From Geodermatophilus amargosae (GTDB lineage Bacteria > Actinomycetota > Actinomycetes > Mycobacteriales > Geodermatophilaceae): 64,000 nucleotides of DNA. Made by a program: the position numbers and the translations under genes. The notes below the pieces were generated by a model. That model saw only the letters and a program-made list of their open reading frames with translations. It was not told the DNA's origin and made no database searches. Within the stretch, counting starts at the first letter, position 1; each line of letters begins with the position of its first letter. Below, piece by piece: positions 26,721-40,547 of the stretch. The DNA lies in contig NZ_FPBA01000005.1 in the NCBI RefSeq assembly GCF_900116515.1, positions 62,001-126,000 of the forward strand. The letters run 5' to 3'.

Positions 26721-28024
26721 GACAGCGCGGCCAGCCGGTCGAACAGCGGGCCCAGCTGCCGCACGTAGCCCTCGGGCCGGCAGATCTCGTCCAGCCGTGC
26801 CTCGTCCAGGGCCACCCCGGAGCCCTCGGCACGGGAGCGCAGCGTGGCGCGGAACGGCGTCCCGGAGTTCCACGTCTCCATCGCCGCGCCCTGCACCAGG
26901 GCGTAGGCGTCCTCGCGCGAGAGGCCGGACTCGACCAGCTCCAGCAGGACGGCGGAGGTGTAGATCAGCCCGCCGGTCAGGTCCAGGTTGGCCCGCATCC
27001 GCTCGACGTCGACGACCAGGTTCTCCACCAGGCCGGTGGTGAGGTGCAGCAGGTAGTCGGTGGTGATCGCGGCGTCGGGGAGGAAGACCCGCTCCGTGGA
27101 CGAGTGCGAGATGTCCCGCTCGTGCCACAGCGGGATGCCTTCCATCACCGGGACGACGGCGGCGCGCACCACCCGCGCCAGCCCGGCGATCCGCTCCGAG
27201 CGGATCGGGTTCTTCTTGTGCGGCATCGCGCTGGAGCCCTTCTGGCCGGAGCCGAAGGCCTCCGACAGCTCCCGCACCTCGGTGCGCTGCCCGTGCCGCA
27301 CCTCCAGCGCGACCGCCTCGCACACGGTGGCGAGAACGGCCAGCGCCGCGACCCACTCGCTGATCGAGTCGCGCAGCACGACCTGGGTGGACGCGTCGGC
27401 CGGCCGCAGGTCCAGCGCCTGCGCGACGGCGACCTCGACCGACGGGTCGATCAGCGAGTACGTGCCGACGGCGCCGGAGATGGCGACGACGCCCACGCGC
27501 TCGCGGGCCGCCCGCAGCCGGTCGCGGGAGCGGGCCGTCGCAAAGGCCAGGTCGGCGACCCGGTGCCCCCACACGACCGGCTCGGCGTGCACGCCGTGCG
27601 TGCGCCCCACCTTGAGCGTCGAGCGGTGCGCCAGGCCGTGGTCGCGCAGCGCGGCCACCAGGCGGTCGGCCTTGGCCAGCAGCACGTCGGTGGCCTCGGT
27701 GAGCTGCACGGCGAGCGCGGTGTCGAGCAGGTCCGACGACGTCATGCCGTGGTGGACGTACGCGGCGGCCGAGCGGGGCTCGGTGTTGTCGGCCCACGCG
27801 CTGAGGAAGGCGATGACGTCGTGCTGCGTCGTCTCCTCGATCTCGGCCACGCGCGCGGCCGTCGGCGGCGGGGCGTTCCGCACCGGCTCGACGACGTCCG
27901 CGGGCACCCGCCCGGCGGCGGCGTGCGCCTCCAGGACCAGCGTCTCCACCCGGCACCAGAGCTCGTACTTGTGCTCGTCGCTCCAGACCCGGCCCATGTC
28001 GGGGAGCGTGTAGCGGTCGATCAC
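26717..28024 (-). CDS. purB: adenylosuccinate lyase
   Basis: A 435-aa fumarase-superfamily lyase that acts twice in purine synthesis (SAICAR to AICAR and adenylosuccinate to AMP). The signature GSSAMPHKKNP is present, with HHGMTSSDLLDTA, TLKVGRTHGVHAEP and the helix regions around it. Start GTG 28024 gives MIDRYTLPDMG, the usual N-terminus. Head of the purB-purC-hydrolase operon, divergent from the AI-2E family gene over a 118-nt gap. Confidence 0.96.
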   Translation of the reverse strand: MIDRYTLPDMGRVWSDEHKYELWCRVETLVLEAHAAAGRVPADVVEPVRNAPPPTAARVAEIEETTQHDVIAFLSAWADNTEPRSAAAYVHHGMTSSDLLDTALAVQLTEATDVLLAKADRLVAALRDHGLAHRSTLKVGRTHGVHAEPVVWGHRVADLAFATARSRDRLRAARERVGVVAISGAVGTYSLIDPSVEVAVAQALDLRPADASTQVVLRDSISEWVAALAVLATVCEAVALEVRHGQRTEVRELSEAFGSGQKGSSAMPHKKNPIRSERIAGLARVVRAAVVPVMEGIPLWHERDISHSSTERVFLPDAAITTDYLLHLTTGLVENLVVDVERMRANLDLTGGLIYTSAVLLELVESGLSREDAYALVQGAAMETWNSGTPFRATLRSRAEGSGVALDEARLDEICRPEGYVRQLGPLFDRLAALS

Positions 28025-28142
28025 GCGGGTACCGCCCGCACCTGGTCAGCTCGTCCCCGCGGAGGTTGTCGCAGCACGGGGTCATCCTCCCGCAGCGCTA
28101 GCGTGATCGAACACGCCCCCTACGGATGCGGGAGGACCGGCG

Positions 28143-29558
28143 ATGCTGCGGCAGGCCAACCACCTGGTCGCCCGGGCGCGCGAGCGCATCCGGGCCGCGG
28201 CCGAGCGTGATCCGCACGCGTGGCCCGAGCGCGACGACGACCGCGCGATCCTCGTGCACGACGACCAGGCCGACGTCGACCCGGTCGAGACGTCCGCCGA
28301 CGAGGAGCCGCCCCTGGGCAGCCCCGAGCCCGGCGCCCCCGACCTCGACGGGCCGCTCGGGCCCGGCGGGGTGAGCGGTCCGCCGGAGGGCGGGCGCCCG
28401 CAGCGGGCCGTCGAGCGCGGCCGCCGGCTGCTCGGTCCCGGCCGGGAGCCGCCGCGTGGGGACTCCTCGGTGCCGAGCGCGCTGCGCACGGCCGCGGCGT
28501 ACTCGTGGCGGCTCATCGCCGTCCTCGCCGGCCTCTACGTGCTGCTCTACCTGGCCGCCCACGTCGCCGTCGTCGTCGTCCCGGTGTTCGTGGCGCTGCT
28601 GCTGGCGGCCCTGCTGCAGCCGGGGGCGGCGGCCCTCATCCGGCACGGCTGGCCGCGGTCGCTGGCCGCCTTCACGATGCTGCTGGTCGGGCTGGCGGTG
28701 GTCGCCGGGATCATCACGCTCGTCGTCCAGCAGATCAGCGCAGGCTTCTCGGACCTCGCCGACCAGGTCAGCCAGGGCCTCGGGCAGATCCGCGACTTCG
28801 CCGTCGACACCTTCCCCGTCACGCAGCGGCAGATCGACGAGGCGGTCACCGCCGCCCAGGACGCGCTCGTCGCCAACCAGGAGACGCTGGCCTCCGGCGC
28901 GATCACCACGGCGACGACCGTCGGTGAGGTCTTCACCGGCATCGTCCTCGCGCTGTTCACGCTGTTCTTCTTCCTGAAGGACGGCCGGTCCATCTGGCTG
29001 TGGCTGGTCGGCCTGTTCCCCCGCGACGCCCGGGCCTACCTCGACGAGGCCGCCCGCCGCTCCTGGCGGACGCTGATCTCCTACGTGCGGGCCACGGTCG
29101 CCGTCGCCATGGTCGACGCCATCGGCATCGGCATCGGCCTGGCGATCCTCGGTGTCCAGCTGGTCATCCCGCTGGCCGCGCTGGTCTTCCTCGGCGCGTT
29201 CATCCCGATCATCGGGTCGTTCCTCGCCGGGTCGGTCGCCGTGCTGGTGGCGCTGGTGACCAAGGGCCCGATCACCGCGCTGATCGCGCTGGCGATCGTC
29301 GTCCTCGTCATGCAGCTGGAGGGGCACGTCCTGCAGCCGCTGCTGCTCGGCAAGGCGGTGCACGTGCACCCGCTGGCCGTCGTGCTGGCGATCGCCGCCG
29401 GCCTGCTCATCGCCGGGATCTTCGGCGCGCTCATCGCGGTGCCGGTGGTGGCCTGCGCCAACGTGGCCGGCACCTACCTGTCCCGCCGGCACGACGGTCC
29501 GCGGCCACCCGAACCGCGGCCCGAACGGGCCCGCTCGGCCGTGGGCGTGCGCGGCTGA
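28143..29558 (+). CDS. AI-2E family transporter (TqsA/PerM-like membrane protein)
   Basis: A 471-aa protein with an unusually long acidic and Pro-rich cytoplasmic N-terminus (about 120 residues), followed by the hydrophobic AI-2E transporter fold. It has paired helices around 125-190, a large loop with FSDLADQVSQGLGQIRDF, and the C-terminal helices with GIGIGLAILGVQLVIPLAALVF and the FIPIIGSFLAG motif. Such exporters are linked to autoinducer-2, sodium/proton exchange or unknown small molecules. ATG 28143 follows GGGAGGA by 6 nt. It interrupts the purine cluster on the opposite strand. Confidence 0.85.
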   Translation: MLRQANHLVARARERIRAAAERDPHAWPERDDDRAILVHDDQADVDPVETSADEEPPLGSPEPGAPDLDGPLGPGGVSGPPEGGRPQRAVERGRRLLGPGREPPRGDSSVPSALRTAAAYSWRLIAVLAGLYVLLYLAAHVAVVVVPVFVALLLAALLQPGAAALIRHGWPRSLAAFTMLLVGLAVVAGIITLVVQQISAGFSDLADQVSQGLGQIRDFAVDTFPVTQRQIDEAVTAAQDALVANQETLASGAITTATTVGEVFTGIVLALFTLFFFLKDGRSIWLWLVGLFPRDARAYLDEAARRSWRTLISYVRATVAVAMVDAIGIGIGLAILGVQLVIPLAALVFLGAFIPIIGSFLAGSVAVLVALVTKGPITALIALAIVVLVMQLEGHVLQPLLLGKAVHVHPLAVVLAIAAGLLIAGIFGALIAVPVVACANVAGTYLSRRHDGPRPPEPRPERARSAVGVRG

Positions 29559-29562
29559 GCGG

Positions 29563-29964
29563 TCAGCCGTCGAGCGGGGCGTACGCCTCCGGGTGTGCGC
29601 GCAGGTGCTCGCGGAAGGCCTGCTCGACCGTCTCGTCCCAGACGGGCAGGGCGGCATCGTAGCGGCGGTTCGCCTCAGCCTCGAGCCGCTCCGCGGCGTC
29701 GAGGTCGTCGTCCTGCAGGTCCGCCGCCTGCCGGGCGACGTCCTCGACGGCGTCCGCGGCGGCGTCCAGCCCGAACAGGCGGAACCCGGCGGCCGCCGCG
29801 GCCCGCTGCTCCGGCTCCAGTCCCTCGACGGCGTGCAGCAGCCCGCCGTTCACCGCCATGCCGTGGCAGAGCAGCACCGCGGCCGGCGCGGCGTCCCCGG
29901 CGTGCGGGAACGGCGCGTACGGGTCGCAGGCCCGGTTCCAGACCTCGTCGGCGTCCGCGCTCAC
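29563..29964 (-). CDS. DUF4375-like (DMP19-type) hypothetical protein
   Basis: A 133-aa acidic protein. The segment [38 protein letters not shown] resembles the DMP19/DUF4375 domain, where a 'NGGxxQ/H' turn precedes a helical bundle. Two cysteines, no signal peptide. GTG 29964 overlaps the purD stop (GTGA), so it is cotranslated with purD; the link to purines is not understood. The family assignment is tentative. Confidence 0.65.
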   Translation of the reverse strand: MSADADEVWNRACDPYAPFPHAGDAAPAAVLLCHGMAVNGGLLHAVEGLEPEQRAAAAAGFRLFGLDAAADAVEDVARQAADLQDDDLDAAERLEAEANRRYDAALPVWDETVEQAFREHLRAHPEAYAPLDG

Positions 29965-31226
29965 GGAGCGATCCGGCCCTCGACGGCGGCCAGCGCGATG
30001 TCGCTGCGCCAGTGCGCGCCGGCCAGCCGGACGGCAGCCACCCGCTCGTAGGCCGCCTGGCGGGCCGCGGCGAGGTCGGCGCCGGTGGCGGTGACCGCGA
30101 GCACCCGCCCGCCGGCGGAGCGGACCGTCCCGTCCGCGCCCACGGCCGTGCCGGCGTGCAGCACGCCGGGCCCGTCCGCGCCGGTCACCGGGTCGCCGGT
30201 GCGCGGCGCCTCCGGATAGCCGGACGCCGCGACGACGACGGTCACCGCGGCACCGTCGCGCCAGGTCAGCGGCGGGTGGTCGGCGAGCGTCCCGGTGGCC
30301 GCGGCGTGCAGCAGCCCGGCCAGCGGCGTCTCCAGCAGCGGCAGCACGACCTGGGTCTCCGGGTCGCCGAAGCGGGCGTTGAACTCGACCACCCGCACCC
30401 CGCGGGAGGTCAGCGCCAGGCCGGCGTAGAGCAGTCCGCTGAACGGCTCGCCGCGGCGGCGCATCTCGTCGACGGTCGGCTGCAGCACGGTCGCGAGCAC
30501 CTCGTCGACCAGGCCGGGCGGCGCCCAGGGCAGCGGTGCGTAGGCGCCCATCCCGCCGGTGTTGGGGCCGGCATCGCCGTCGTCGCGGCGCTTGGCGTCC
30601 TGCGCGGGCAGCAGCGGCAGCACCGTCGTCCCGTCGGTGACGGCGAACAGCGAGACCTCCGGGCCGTCCAGGAACTCCTCGACCAGCACCGCCCCACCGG
30701 AGTCGAGCACCCGGTGGCCGTGGGCGACGGCGGCGTCCCGGTCGGCCGTGACGACGACGCCCTTGCCGGCGGCCAGCCCATCGTCCTTGACGACGTACGG
30801 CGCACCCGCCTCGTCCAGCGCCGTCTCGAGCTCGGCGGGCCCGCCGACCGGCCACGAGCGCGCGGTCGGGACGCCGGCAGCGGCCATGACGTGCTTGGCG
30901 AAGGACTTGCTGCCCTCGATCTGCGCGGCCTGCTCCGAGGGGCCGAAGCAGGCGATCCCGGCGTCGCGGACGGCGTCGGCGGCGCCGGCGACCAGCGGCA
31001 CCTCGGGCCCGATGACGACGAGGTCGGCGCCCCAGCCGGTGGCCAGCGCGGCGACCGCCACCGGGTCGGCGACGACCAGCGACTCTCCGCCCGCCCCGGT
31101 CTCGGCGACCGTCCGCGTGCCGGCGTTGCCCGGCGCGCAGGCCAGCGCGGTCACCGCGGGGTCGGACGTCAGAGCGACGCACAGGGCGTGCTCCCGGGCT
31201 CCGGAGCCGATCACGAGCACGCGCAC
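29961..31226 (-). CDS. purD: phosphoribosylamine-glycine ligase
   Basis: A 421-aa GAR synthetase, second step of purine synthesis, with an ATP-grasp core. The N-terminal [15 protein letters not shown], the [20 protein letters not shown] hinge, [19 protein letters not shown] loop, and [11 protein letters not shown] near 290 are all diagnostic. GTG 31226 is preceded by TAGGGT at a distance of 8 nt, fitting a leaderless message. Followed by the coupled DUF4375-like gene. Confidence 0.96.
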   Translation of the reverse strand: MRVLVIGSGAREHALCVALTSDPAVTALACAPGNAGTRTVAETGAGGESLVVADPVAVAALATGWGADLVVIGPEVPLVAGAADAVRDAGIACFGPSEQAAQIEGSKSFAKHVMAAAGVPTARSWPVGGPAELETALDEAGAPYVVKDDGLAAGKGVVVTADRDAAVAHGHRVLDSGGAVLVEEFLDGPEVSLFAVTDGTTVLPLLPAQDAKRRDDGDAGPNTGGMGAYAPLPWAPPGLVDEVLATVLQPTVDEMRRRGEPFSGLLYAGLALTSRGVRVVEFNARFGDPETQVVLPLLETPLAGLLHAAATGTLADHPPLTWRDGAAVTVVVAASGYPEAPRTGDPVTGADGPGVLHAGTAVGADGTVRSAGGRVLAVTATGADLAAARQAAYERVAAVRLAGAHWRSDIALAAVEGRIAP

Positions 31227-31234
31227 GGAGCGCG

Positions 31235-31240
31235 ACCCTA
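31235..31240 (-). promoter_or_regulatory. -10 box TAGGGT of a leaderless promoter (purD)
   Basis: TAGGGT on the minus strand ends 8 nt before GTG 31226. A family B repeat occupies the sequence immediately upstream, where a -35 would be. Confidence 0.5.
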
Positions 31241-31248
31241 CCGTCGGA

Positions 31249-31302
31249 GGACCCCGTCCTCTGCACCCCTCGCGAGCTCGGGGCGGTGCCCTGGACGGGG
31301 CC
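31249..31302. repeat. dispersed hairpin repeat, family B, copy 2
   Basis: Arms GGACCCCGTCC and GGACGGGGCC surround a core with CCTCGCGAGCTCGGGG. It lies between the purD promoter and the stop codon of rsgA. Confidence 0.55.
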
Positions 31303-32376
31303 TCAGCGCACTCGGTTCGGCTGCGAGCGGTAGGCGCGGAACAGCGCCTTGGCCCGCTGGTGCTCGGCGGCGCGGGCGCGCGCGTCGGACCGCAGCAGCT
31401 GGCGGTGCGCCTCGGCCTGCAGCTTGCGCCAGCCCAGGAGGCGGGCGGGGTCGAGCCGGCCGTCGTCGATCGCCGCCGCGACGGCGCAGCCGGGCTCGGT
31501 GCGGTGCGCGCAGTCGCGGAACCGGCACTCCGTGGCCAGCTCGGCGACGTCGGCGTAGGCGGTGTCCACGCCCTCGTCGTCGTAGAGGCCCAGCTCGCGC
31601 ATCCCGGGGGTGTCCACCAGCAAGCCGCCGCCGGGCATCACGTGCAGCTCGCGCGAGGTGGTGGTGTGCCGCCCGCGCCCGTCGGCCTCCCGGACGTCCT
31701 GCGTGGGGGCCACCTCCCGCCCGGCCAGCGCGTTGGCCAGTGAGGACTTCCCGACGCCGGAGGGGCCGACCATCGCCGCCGTCCGTCCCGGTCCGAGCAG
31801 CGCCCGTAGCGCGTCCAGCCCCTCCCCGGTGCGTGCACTCACGGCGAGCACCTCGACGCCGAGGGCGTCCTCGGCCACCTCGGCCACGGCCGCGGCGACG
31901 TCGTCGCACAGGTCGGCCTTGGTGAGGACGACGACCGGCGTCGCCCCGCTCCCCCACGCCACGGCCAGGTACCGCTCGACCCGCCGCGCGCGCGTCGGCC
32001 CGGCCAGCGCGTCGACGACGAACACCAGGTCGAGGTTGGCGGCCACGACCTGCGCGGCCGACGTCCGGCCGGCCACGGTGCGGGTGAACGCCGAGGTGCG
32101 GGGCAGCAGCGCGACGGCCAGCTCCCCGCACAGCGCCACCCAGTCGCCGACCGCGGGGGCCCCGATGCCGTCGGGGTCGTACAGGCCGGCGGCCGGGTGC
32201 ACGCGCCGCTCGCCGTCGGCGGTGAGCACGCTGAGGCGGCCACGGTCGACCCGCGCCACCCGTCCGGGGGAGGTGCCCACGGGGAGGTGCTCGAGTCGGT
32301 CGGGCGACCAGCCGATCCCTGAGAGATGCGTCACGGACGAGATGGTGCTCCGCAGGTCAGCGCGCCGTCCTCCCAT
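31303..32376 (-). CDS. rsgA: ribosome small subunit-dependent GTPase A
   Basis: A 357-aa circularly permuted GTPase that helps mature the 30S subunit. An OB-fold N-terminus (about 35-100) is followed by the permuted order G4 (LTKADL), G5 (VSARTGEG), G1 ([10 protein letters not shown]), G2/switch ([13 protein letters not shown]) and G3 (DTPGMRELG). The C-terminal zinc knuckle reads [17 protein letters not shown] 32376 and GTG 32334 are both possible starts; neither has a good ribosome site, and the longer is kept. It is divergent from the phosphodiesterase gene. Confidence 0.93.
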   Translation of the reverse strand: MGGRRADLRSTISSVTHLSGIGWSPDRLEHLPVGTSPGRVARVDRGRLSVLTADGERRVHPAAGLYDPDGIGAPAVGDWVALCGELAVALLPRTSAFTRTVAGRTSAAQVVAANLDLVFVVDALAGPTRARRVERYLAVAWGSGATPVVVLTKADLCDDVAAAVAEVAEDALGVEVLAVSARTGEGLDALRALLGPGRTAAMVGPSGVGKSSLANALAGREVAPTQDVREADGRGRHTTTSRELHVMPGGGLLVDTPGMRELGLYDDEGVDTAYADVAELATECRFRDCAHRTEPGCAVAAAIDDGRLDPARLLGWRKLQAEAHRQLLRSDARARAAEHQRAKALFRAYRSQPNRVR

Positions 32377-32439
32377 TTCTCAGCGACTCGCCAGTCGGCG
32401 TTCGCCGTCCCGACACCTCGGTCGGGTGTTGTGGAGGAC

Positions 32440-33480
32440 ATGCACGCGACCGAGTCGCTCGCGACTCACGCACGGGTCCGCTCCTCGGATCCCTTCGTCG
32501 TCGGTCACCGCGGTGCCTGTGCGTACCGCCCGGAGCACACGATCGCCAGCTACGAGCTGGCCATCGACATGGGCGCCGAGTTCATCGAGCCCGACATCGT
32601 CGTCACCAGCGACGGCGCCCTGGTCGCGCGGCACGAGAACGAGCTCTCGCGCACGACCGACGTCGCCACCCGGCCGGAGTTCGCCGACCGGCGCACCACC
32701 CGCCGGGTGGGCCGCAAGCGCCGCACCGGCTGGTTCGCCGAGGACTTCACGCTCGCCGAGCTGCGCACCCTGCGCGCCGTCGAGCGGCACCCCGACCTGC
32801 GCCCGCTCAACACCGCCTACGACGGCCACTTCGGCGTCCTCACGCTCGAGGACGTGGTCGAGATCGCCCGCCGCCGGTCCACGCCGCAGCGGCAGGTCCG
32901 CGTGCTGGCCGAGCTGAAGAAGCCCAGCTGGTCGGCCGAGCGCGGCCAGCCGATGACCGAGCTGGTGGCCGCCGAGCTGCGCCGCCTCGACGCGACCGCC
33001 CCGGACGGGCCGGTCGTGCTGCAGTCCTTCGACACCGCCGGCCTGCGCCGGCTGCGCGCCGACCTCGGTGACGACGGCCCGACGATGTTCCAGCTGGTCG
33101 ACAAGCCCGGCTGCGACGACCACCTGCTGACCAACGCCGGACTGCGCGCGGTCTCCACCTACGCGCAGGGCATCGCACCGAGCGTGGACCGCATCCTGCT
33201 GCGCGACGCCGACGACCGGATGACCGGCGTCTCCGACCTGGTGGCCCGGGCGCACGGGGCGGGGCTGTCCGTGGTGCCGTGGACGCTGGCCGCCGAGAAC
33301 ACGTTCCTGCCGCTGCACCTGCGCAGCAGCGACGACCCGGCGGCCCCCGGGGACGCCCTCGGCGCGGCCAGGCTGCTGCTGGCGCTGGGCGTCGACGGGA
33401 TCATCACCGACAACCCCGACGTCGTCGTGGCCGCCGTCGCCGAGCTGCAGGCCTCCCCCGCGCGCTCCGTCGCCGCCTGA
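32440..33480 (+). CDS. glycerophosphodiester phosphodiesterase
   Basis: A 346-aa GDPD/GlpQ-type enzyme hydrolysing glycerophosphodiesters to glycerol-3-phosphate and an alcohol. Catalytic residues are in VGHRGACAYRPEHT and EPDIVVTSDGALVARHEN (Glu, Asp, His), with LAELKKP and the C-terminal GVDGIITDNPD closing the barrel. The insert between residues 65 and 110 is as in periplasmic GlpQ, but there is no signal peptide, so it may act in the cytoplasm. ATG 32440 or GTG 32431 could start it. A family A repeat follows the stop. Confidence 0.9.
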   Translation: MHATESLATHARVRSSDPFVVGHRGACAYRPEHTIASYELAIDMGAEFIEPDIVVTSDGALVARHENELSRTTDVATRPEFADRRTTRRVGRKRRTGWFAEDFTLAELRTLRAVERHPDLRPLNTAYDGHFGVLTLEDVVEIARRRSTPQRQVRVLAELKKPSWSAERGQPMTELVAAELRRLDATAPDGPVVLQSFDTAGLRRLRADLGDDGPTMFQLVDKPGCDDHLLTNAGLRAVSTYAQGIAPSVDRILLRDADDRMTGVSDLVARAHGAGLSVVPWTLAAENTFLPLHLRSSDDPAAPGDALGAARLLLALGVDGIITDNPDVVVAAVAELQASPARSVAA

Positions 33481-33487
33481 CCCCCGG

Positions 33488-33545
33488 CGAGATCGCCGAT
33501 CTCGTCCGCTCCCGGCGCGCCTCCTGTGCGAGATCGCCGATCTCG
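33488..33545. repeat. 58-bp hairpin repeat, family A, copy 3
   Basis: Two identical 17-mers CGAGATCGCCGATCTCG stand at both ends of a 58-bp element; each is itself nearly palindromic. It lies between the convergent phosphodiesterase and purA genes and may act as a terminator. Confidence 0.75.
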
Positions 33546-33559
33546 CACGGGAGGGGGCG

Positions 33560-37455
<3,896 letters not shown>

Positions 37456-37512
37456 CCGCCGTGCCCGGGATGCGGGTCAGGTGACGGGACTGACGCCGCG
37501 CCCGACGGGCAG

Positions 37513-37917
37513 TCAGGGCACGAGAGTCGGGTCGCAGTCGCGCAGCAGCTGGGTGCAGCGCTCCTGCTCGTCGGCCTCGCCGATCGCCTCGGCGGCGCGT
37601 GCCAGCACGGTGACGCAGCGCAGGAAGCCCCGGTTGGGCTCGTGCGACCACGGCACCGGGCCGTAGCCCTTCCAGCCGTTCTTGCGCAGCGCGTCCAGGC
37701 CGCGGTGGTAGCCGGTGCGGGCGTAGGCGTAGGCCTCGATGGTGCGGCCGCCTCCGAGTGCCGCCTCGGCCAGCGCCGCCCAGGCCGCGCTGGCGCGCGG
37801 GTGTCCGGCGGCCACCTCGGCGGGGTCGGTGCCGGCGGCCAGCGCGGCCTCGGCCTCGGGGTCGCCCGGCAGCAGGGTGGCCGGCGGCTCGCCCAGCAGG
37901 TTGTGGGAGTGGGTCAC
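37513..37917 (-). CDS. DUF3151 family protein
   Basis: A 134-aa protein matching the actinobacterial DUF3151 family by pattern: NLLGEPPATLLPGDPEAE, then HPRASAAWAALAEAAL, YAYARTGYHRGLDALRKNGWKGYGPVPW and the Cys-containing NRGFLRCV. The helical layout resembles a TPR-like fold. The role is unknown, but the gene sits beside fba as Rv0360c does near Rv0363c. GTG 37917 follows GAGGAGG by 4 nt. Confidence 0.88.
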   Translation of the reverse strand: MTHSHNLLGEPPATLLPGDPEAEAALAAGTDPAEVAAGHPRASAAWAALAEAALGGGRTIEAYAYARTGYHRGLDALRKNGWKGYGPVPWSHEPNRGFLRCVTVLARAAEAIGEADEQERCTQLLRDCDPTLVP

Positions 37918-37995
37918 AGATCCTCCTCGCTGGCGCTCGTCGGAGCTGCGCCCCGGGTCGCTCCGTGCACGCGTGACCTGGCGAGCTCGGTCACG

Positions 37996-39030
37996 TCAGG
38001 CGCTCGGCGACTGGCCGGCCGACAGCAGGTCCTCGCAGGCCTGCTCGACGCGGGCGGCCATGCCGGTCTCGGCCAGCTTCATGTACGGCCGCGGGTCGTA
38101 GGCCTTCTTGTTGCCGACCTCGCCGTCGACCTTCAGGACGCCGTCGTAGTTGCTGAACATGTGCCCGGCGATCGGCCGGGTGAAGGCGTACTGGGTGTCG
38201 GTGTCGACGTTCATCTTCACCACGCCGTAGGACAGCGCCTCGCGGATCTCCGACTGCAGCGAGCCCGAGCCGCCGTGGAAGACGAAGTTGAACGGCTTGC
38301 TGCCCTCGGGCAGGCCCAGCTCGGCGGTGACGACCTCCTGGCCCTGCTTGAGGATCTCCGGCCGCAGCTTCACGTTGCCCGGCTTGTAGACGCCGTGGAC
38401 GTTGCCGAAGGTGGCCGCGAGCAGGTAGACGCCCCGCTCGCCGAGGCCGAGGTGCTTCGCCGTGGCCACGAAGTCGCCGGGGGCGGTGTAGAGCTTCTCG
38501 TTGATGTCGTGCGCGACGCCGTCCTCCTCGCCGCCGACGACGCCGATCTCGAGCTCCAGCACGATCTTGGCCGCCGCGCACTTGTCGATGAGCTCCTCGG
38601 CGATCTGGAGGTTCTCCTCCAGGTCGATCGCCGAGCCGTCCCACATGTGCGACTGGAACAGCGGCGCCTGGCCGGCGTCGACGCGGTCCTTCGACAGGGC
38701 GATCAGCGGGCGGACGTAGGCGTCCAGCTTGTCCTTGGGGCAGTGGTCGGTGTGCAGCGCGACGTTGACCGGGTAGCGCTCGGCGACGACGTGCGCGAAC
38801 TCGGCCAGCGCCACCGCGCCGGTGACCATGTCTTTGACCCGGGTGCCCGAGCCGAACTCGGCGCCGCCGGTGGAGAACTGGATGATCCCGTCACTGCCGG
38901 CGTCGGCGAACCCGCGCAGGGCCGCGTTGATCGTCTCCGACGAGGTGCAGTTGATGGCCGGGTAGGCGAAGCCGCCCTCCTTCGCCCGGCTGATCATGTC
39001 GGCGTAGACCTCGGGGGTCGCGATGGGCAT
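37996..39030 (-). CDS. fba: class II fructose-bisphosphate aldolase
   Basis: A 344-aa zinc-dependent aldolase for fructose-1,6-bisphosphate cleavage and synthesis. Zinc and catalytic residues lie in ALHTDHCPKDKL, LELEIGVVGGEEDG, AATFGNVHGVYKPG and FHGGSGS, with NVDTDTQYAFTRP near the C-terminus. Length is as in mycobacterial Fba. It lies upstream of DUF3151 on the same strand with a 78-nt gap. No unusual features. Confidence 0.97.
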   Translation of the reverse strand: MPIATPEVYADMISRAKEGGFAYPAINCTSSETINAALRGFADAGSDGIIQFSTGGAEFGSGTRVKDMVTGAVALAEFAHVVAERYPVNVALHTDHCPKDKLDAYVRPLIALSKDRVDAGQAPLFQSHMWDGSAIDLEENLQIAEELIDKCAAAKIVLELEIGVVGGEEDGVAHDINEKLYTAPGDFVATAKHLGLGERGVYLLAATFGNVHGVYKPGNVKLRPEILKQGQEVVTAELGLPEGSKPFNFVFHGGSGSLQSEIREALSYGVVKMNVDTDTQYAFTRPIAGHMFSNYDGVLKVDGEVGNKKAYDPRPYMKLAETGMAARVEQACEDLLSAGQSPSA

Positions 39031-39108
39031 CGGGGCACTCCTGTCGATCGACGCTGGTCGGCCGTCAGTATCGCGCCTGGACCGGGGGCGCCGACACCGG
39101 CGGGGGCC

Positions 39109-40503
39109 TCAGGCGCCGCGGCGCAGCACCTTGCCGGGGTTGAGCAGGCCGGCCGGGTCGAGGGCGTCCTTGATCCGGCGGTGCACGTCGAGCGACACCG
39201 CGCCGACCTCGCGCTCGAGCCACTCGACCTTCAGCGAGCCGATGCCGTGCTCGCCGGTGACCGTGCCGCCCAGCGCCAGCCCGAGCTCGAGGATGTCGTC
39301 GAAGGCGGCGAAGGCACGCACCCGCTGGTCGGGGTCGGTGGGGTCGAAGCAGATGGTCGGGTGCATGTTGCCGTCGCCGGCGTGGCCGACGACGCCGATC
39401 GTGAGCTCCCGGCGGACGGCGATCCCGTCGCAGCCGTCGAGGAAGGCCGCGATCCGCGAGCGCGGCACCGCGACGTCGTCGATCAGCGTGGTGCCGAGCT
39501 GCTCCAGCGCGGGCAGCGCCATCCGCCGGGCGGCGAGCAGCAGGTCGCCCTCGGCGGGGTCCTCGGTGGTGTGCACCAGCTGCGCGCCGGCCTCCCGGCA
39601 CAGCTGCGCCAGCGCCTCGACGTCCTGTCGGGCCGCCTCTCCCCCGGCGTCGGACTGTGCGACCAGCAGCGCGTGGGCGTCGCGGTCGAGGTCGGCGTGC
39701 AGCAGGTCGTCGACGGCGCGGATGCAGGTGTTGTCCATGACCTCCAGCAGGCTGGGCACCAGCCCCGTCGTGACGACCCGCTCGACCACCTGCCCGGTCT
39801 GCGCGGTGGTGGCGAAGGTGGCCACGAGGGTCACCGGCTTCTGCGGCGCCGGGCGCAGCGCCAGCGTGGCCTCGGTGATGACGCCGAGCGTGCCCTCCGA
39901 GCCCACGAACAGCCGGGCCAGGTCGTAGCCGGCCACGCCCTTCACCGTGCGGCGACCGGTGCGCAGCACCTGCCCGTCGGCGAGCACGACCTCCAGGCCC
40001 AGCACGTAGTCGGTGGTGACGCCGTACTTCACGCAGCACAGGCCGCCGGAGTTCGTCGAGAGGTTGCCGCCGATCGTGCACCAGTCGTAGCTGGAGGGGT
40101 CCGGCGGGTAGAACAGCCCGGACCCGGCGACGGCGTCGCGCAGCGCCTTGTTGACCACGCCGGGCTGGACGACGGCGAGCCGGTCGGCCGGGGAGACCTC
40201 CAGGACGGCGTCCATGCGGGTCATGACCATCGTGATCGCCCCGTCGACGGCATTGCTCGCCCCGGCCAGCCCGGAGCCCGCGCCGCGCGGGACCACGGGG
40301 ACGCCGTGTCGCGAGGCCACCCGCATCACCGCGACGACGTCGGCGGTGTCCCGGGGGAGGACGACCGCGGCGGGCGTGCCGGCCTCGGCGAGCATGGCCT
40401 GGTCGCGGGCGTAGCTGGCCGTGACGTCGGGATCGGTGTGGACGCCGTGCGGACCGAGCGCGGCGGCGAGCTCGTCGACCCACGCGGTGGCGAGTGTGGT
40501 CAC
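39109..40503 (-). CDS. FAD-binding oxidase (GlcD/D-lactate dehydrogenase-like)
   Basis: A 464-aa flavoprotein of the vanillyl-alcohol-oxidase/GlcD group, oxidising a 2-hydroxy acid such as glycolate or D-lactate. The PP-loop for FAD is PRGAGSGLAGASNAV; further FAD-side motifs are TIGGNLSTNSGG and GSEGTLGVITEATL. The C-terminal domain has GHAGDGNMHP and GEHGIGSLK with the substrate-side histidines, and ends with LLNPGKVL. No GlcE/GlcF partners are adjacent. GTG 40503 is chosen; GTG 40509 is also possible. It faces a family C repeat upstream. Confidence 0.88.
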   Translation of the reverse strand: MTTLATAWVDELAAALGPHGVHTDPDVTASYARDQAMLAEAGTPAAVVLPRDTADVVAVMRVASRHGVPVVPRGAGSGLAGASNAVDGAITMVMTRMDAVLEVSPADRLAVVQPGVVNKALRDAVAGSGLFYPPDPSSYDWCTIGGNLSTNSGGLCCVKYGVTTDYVLGLEVVLADGQVLRTGRRTVKGVAGYDLARLFVGSEGTLGVITEATLALRPAPQKPVTLVATFATTAQTGQVVERVVTTGLVPSLLEVMDNTCIRAVDDLLHADLDRDAHALLVAQSDAGGEAARQDVEALAQLCREAGAQLVHTTEDPAEGDLLLAARRMALPALEQLGTTLIDDVAVPRSRIAAFLDGCDGIAVRRELTIGVVGHAGDGNMHPTICFDPTDPDQRVRAFAAFDDILELGLALGGTVTGEHGIGSLKVEWLEREVGAVSLDVHRRIKDALDPAGLLNPGKVLRRGA

Positions 40504-40547
40504 CGCCACACCGTACGGCTGCTGCCCGGCTCCCGGCCTCGCCGCGC

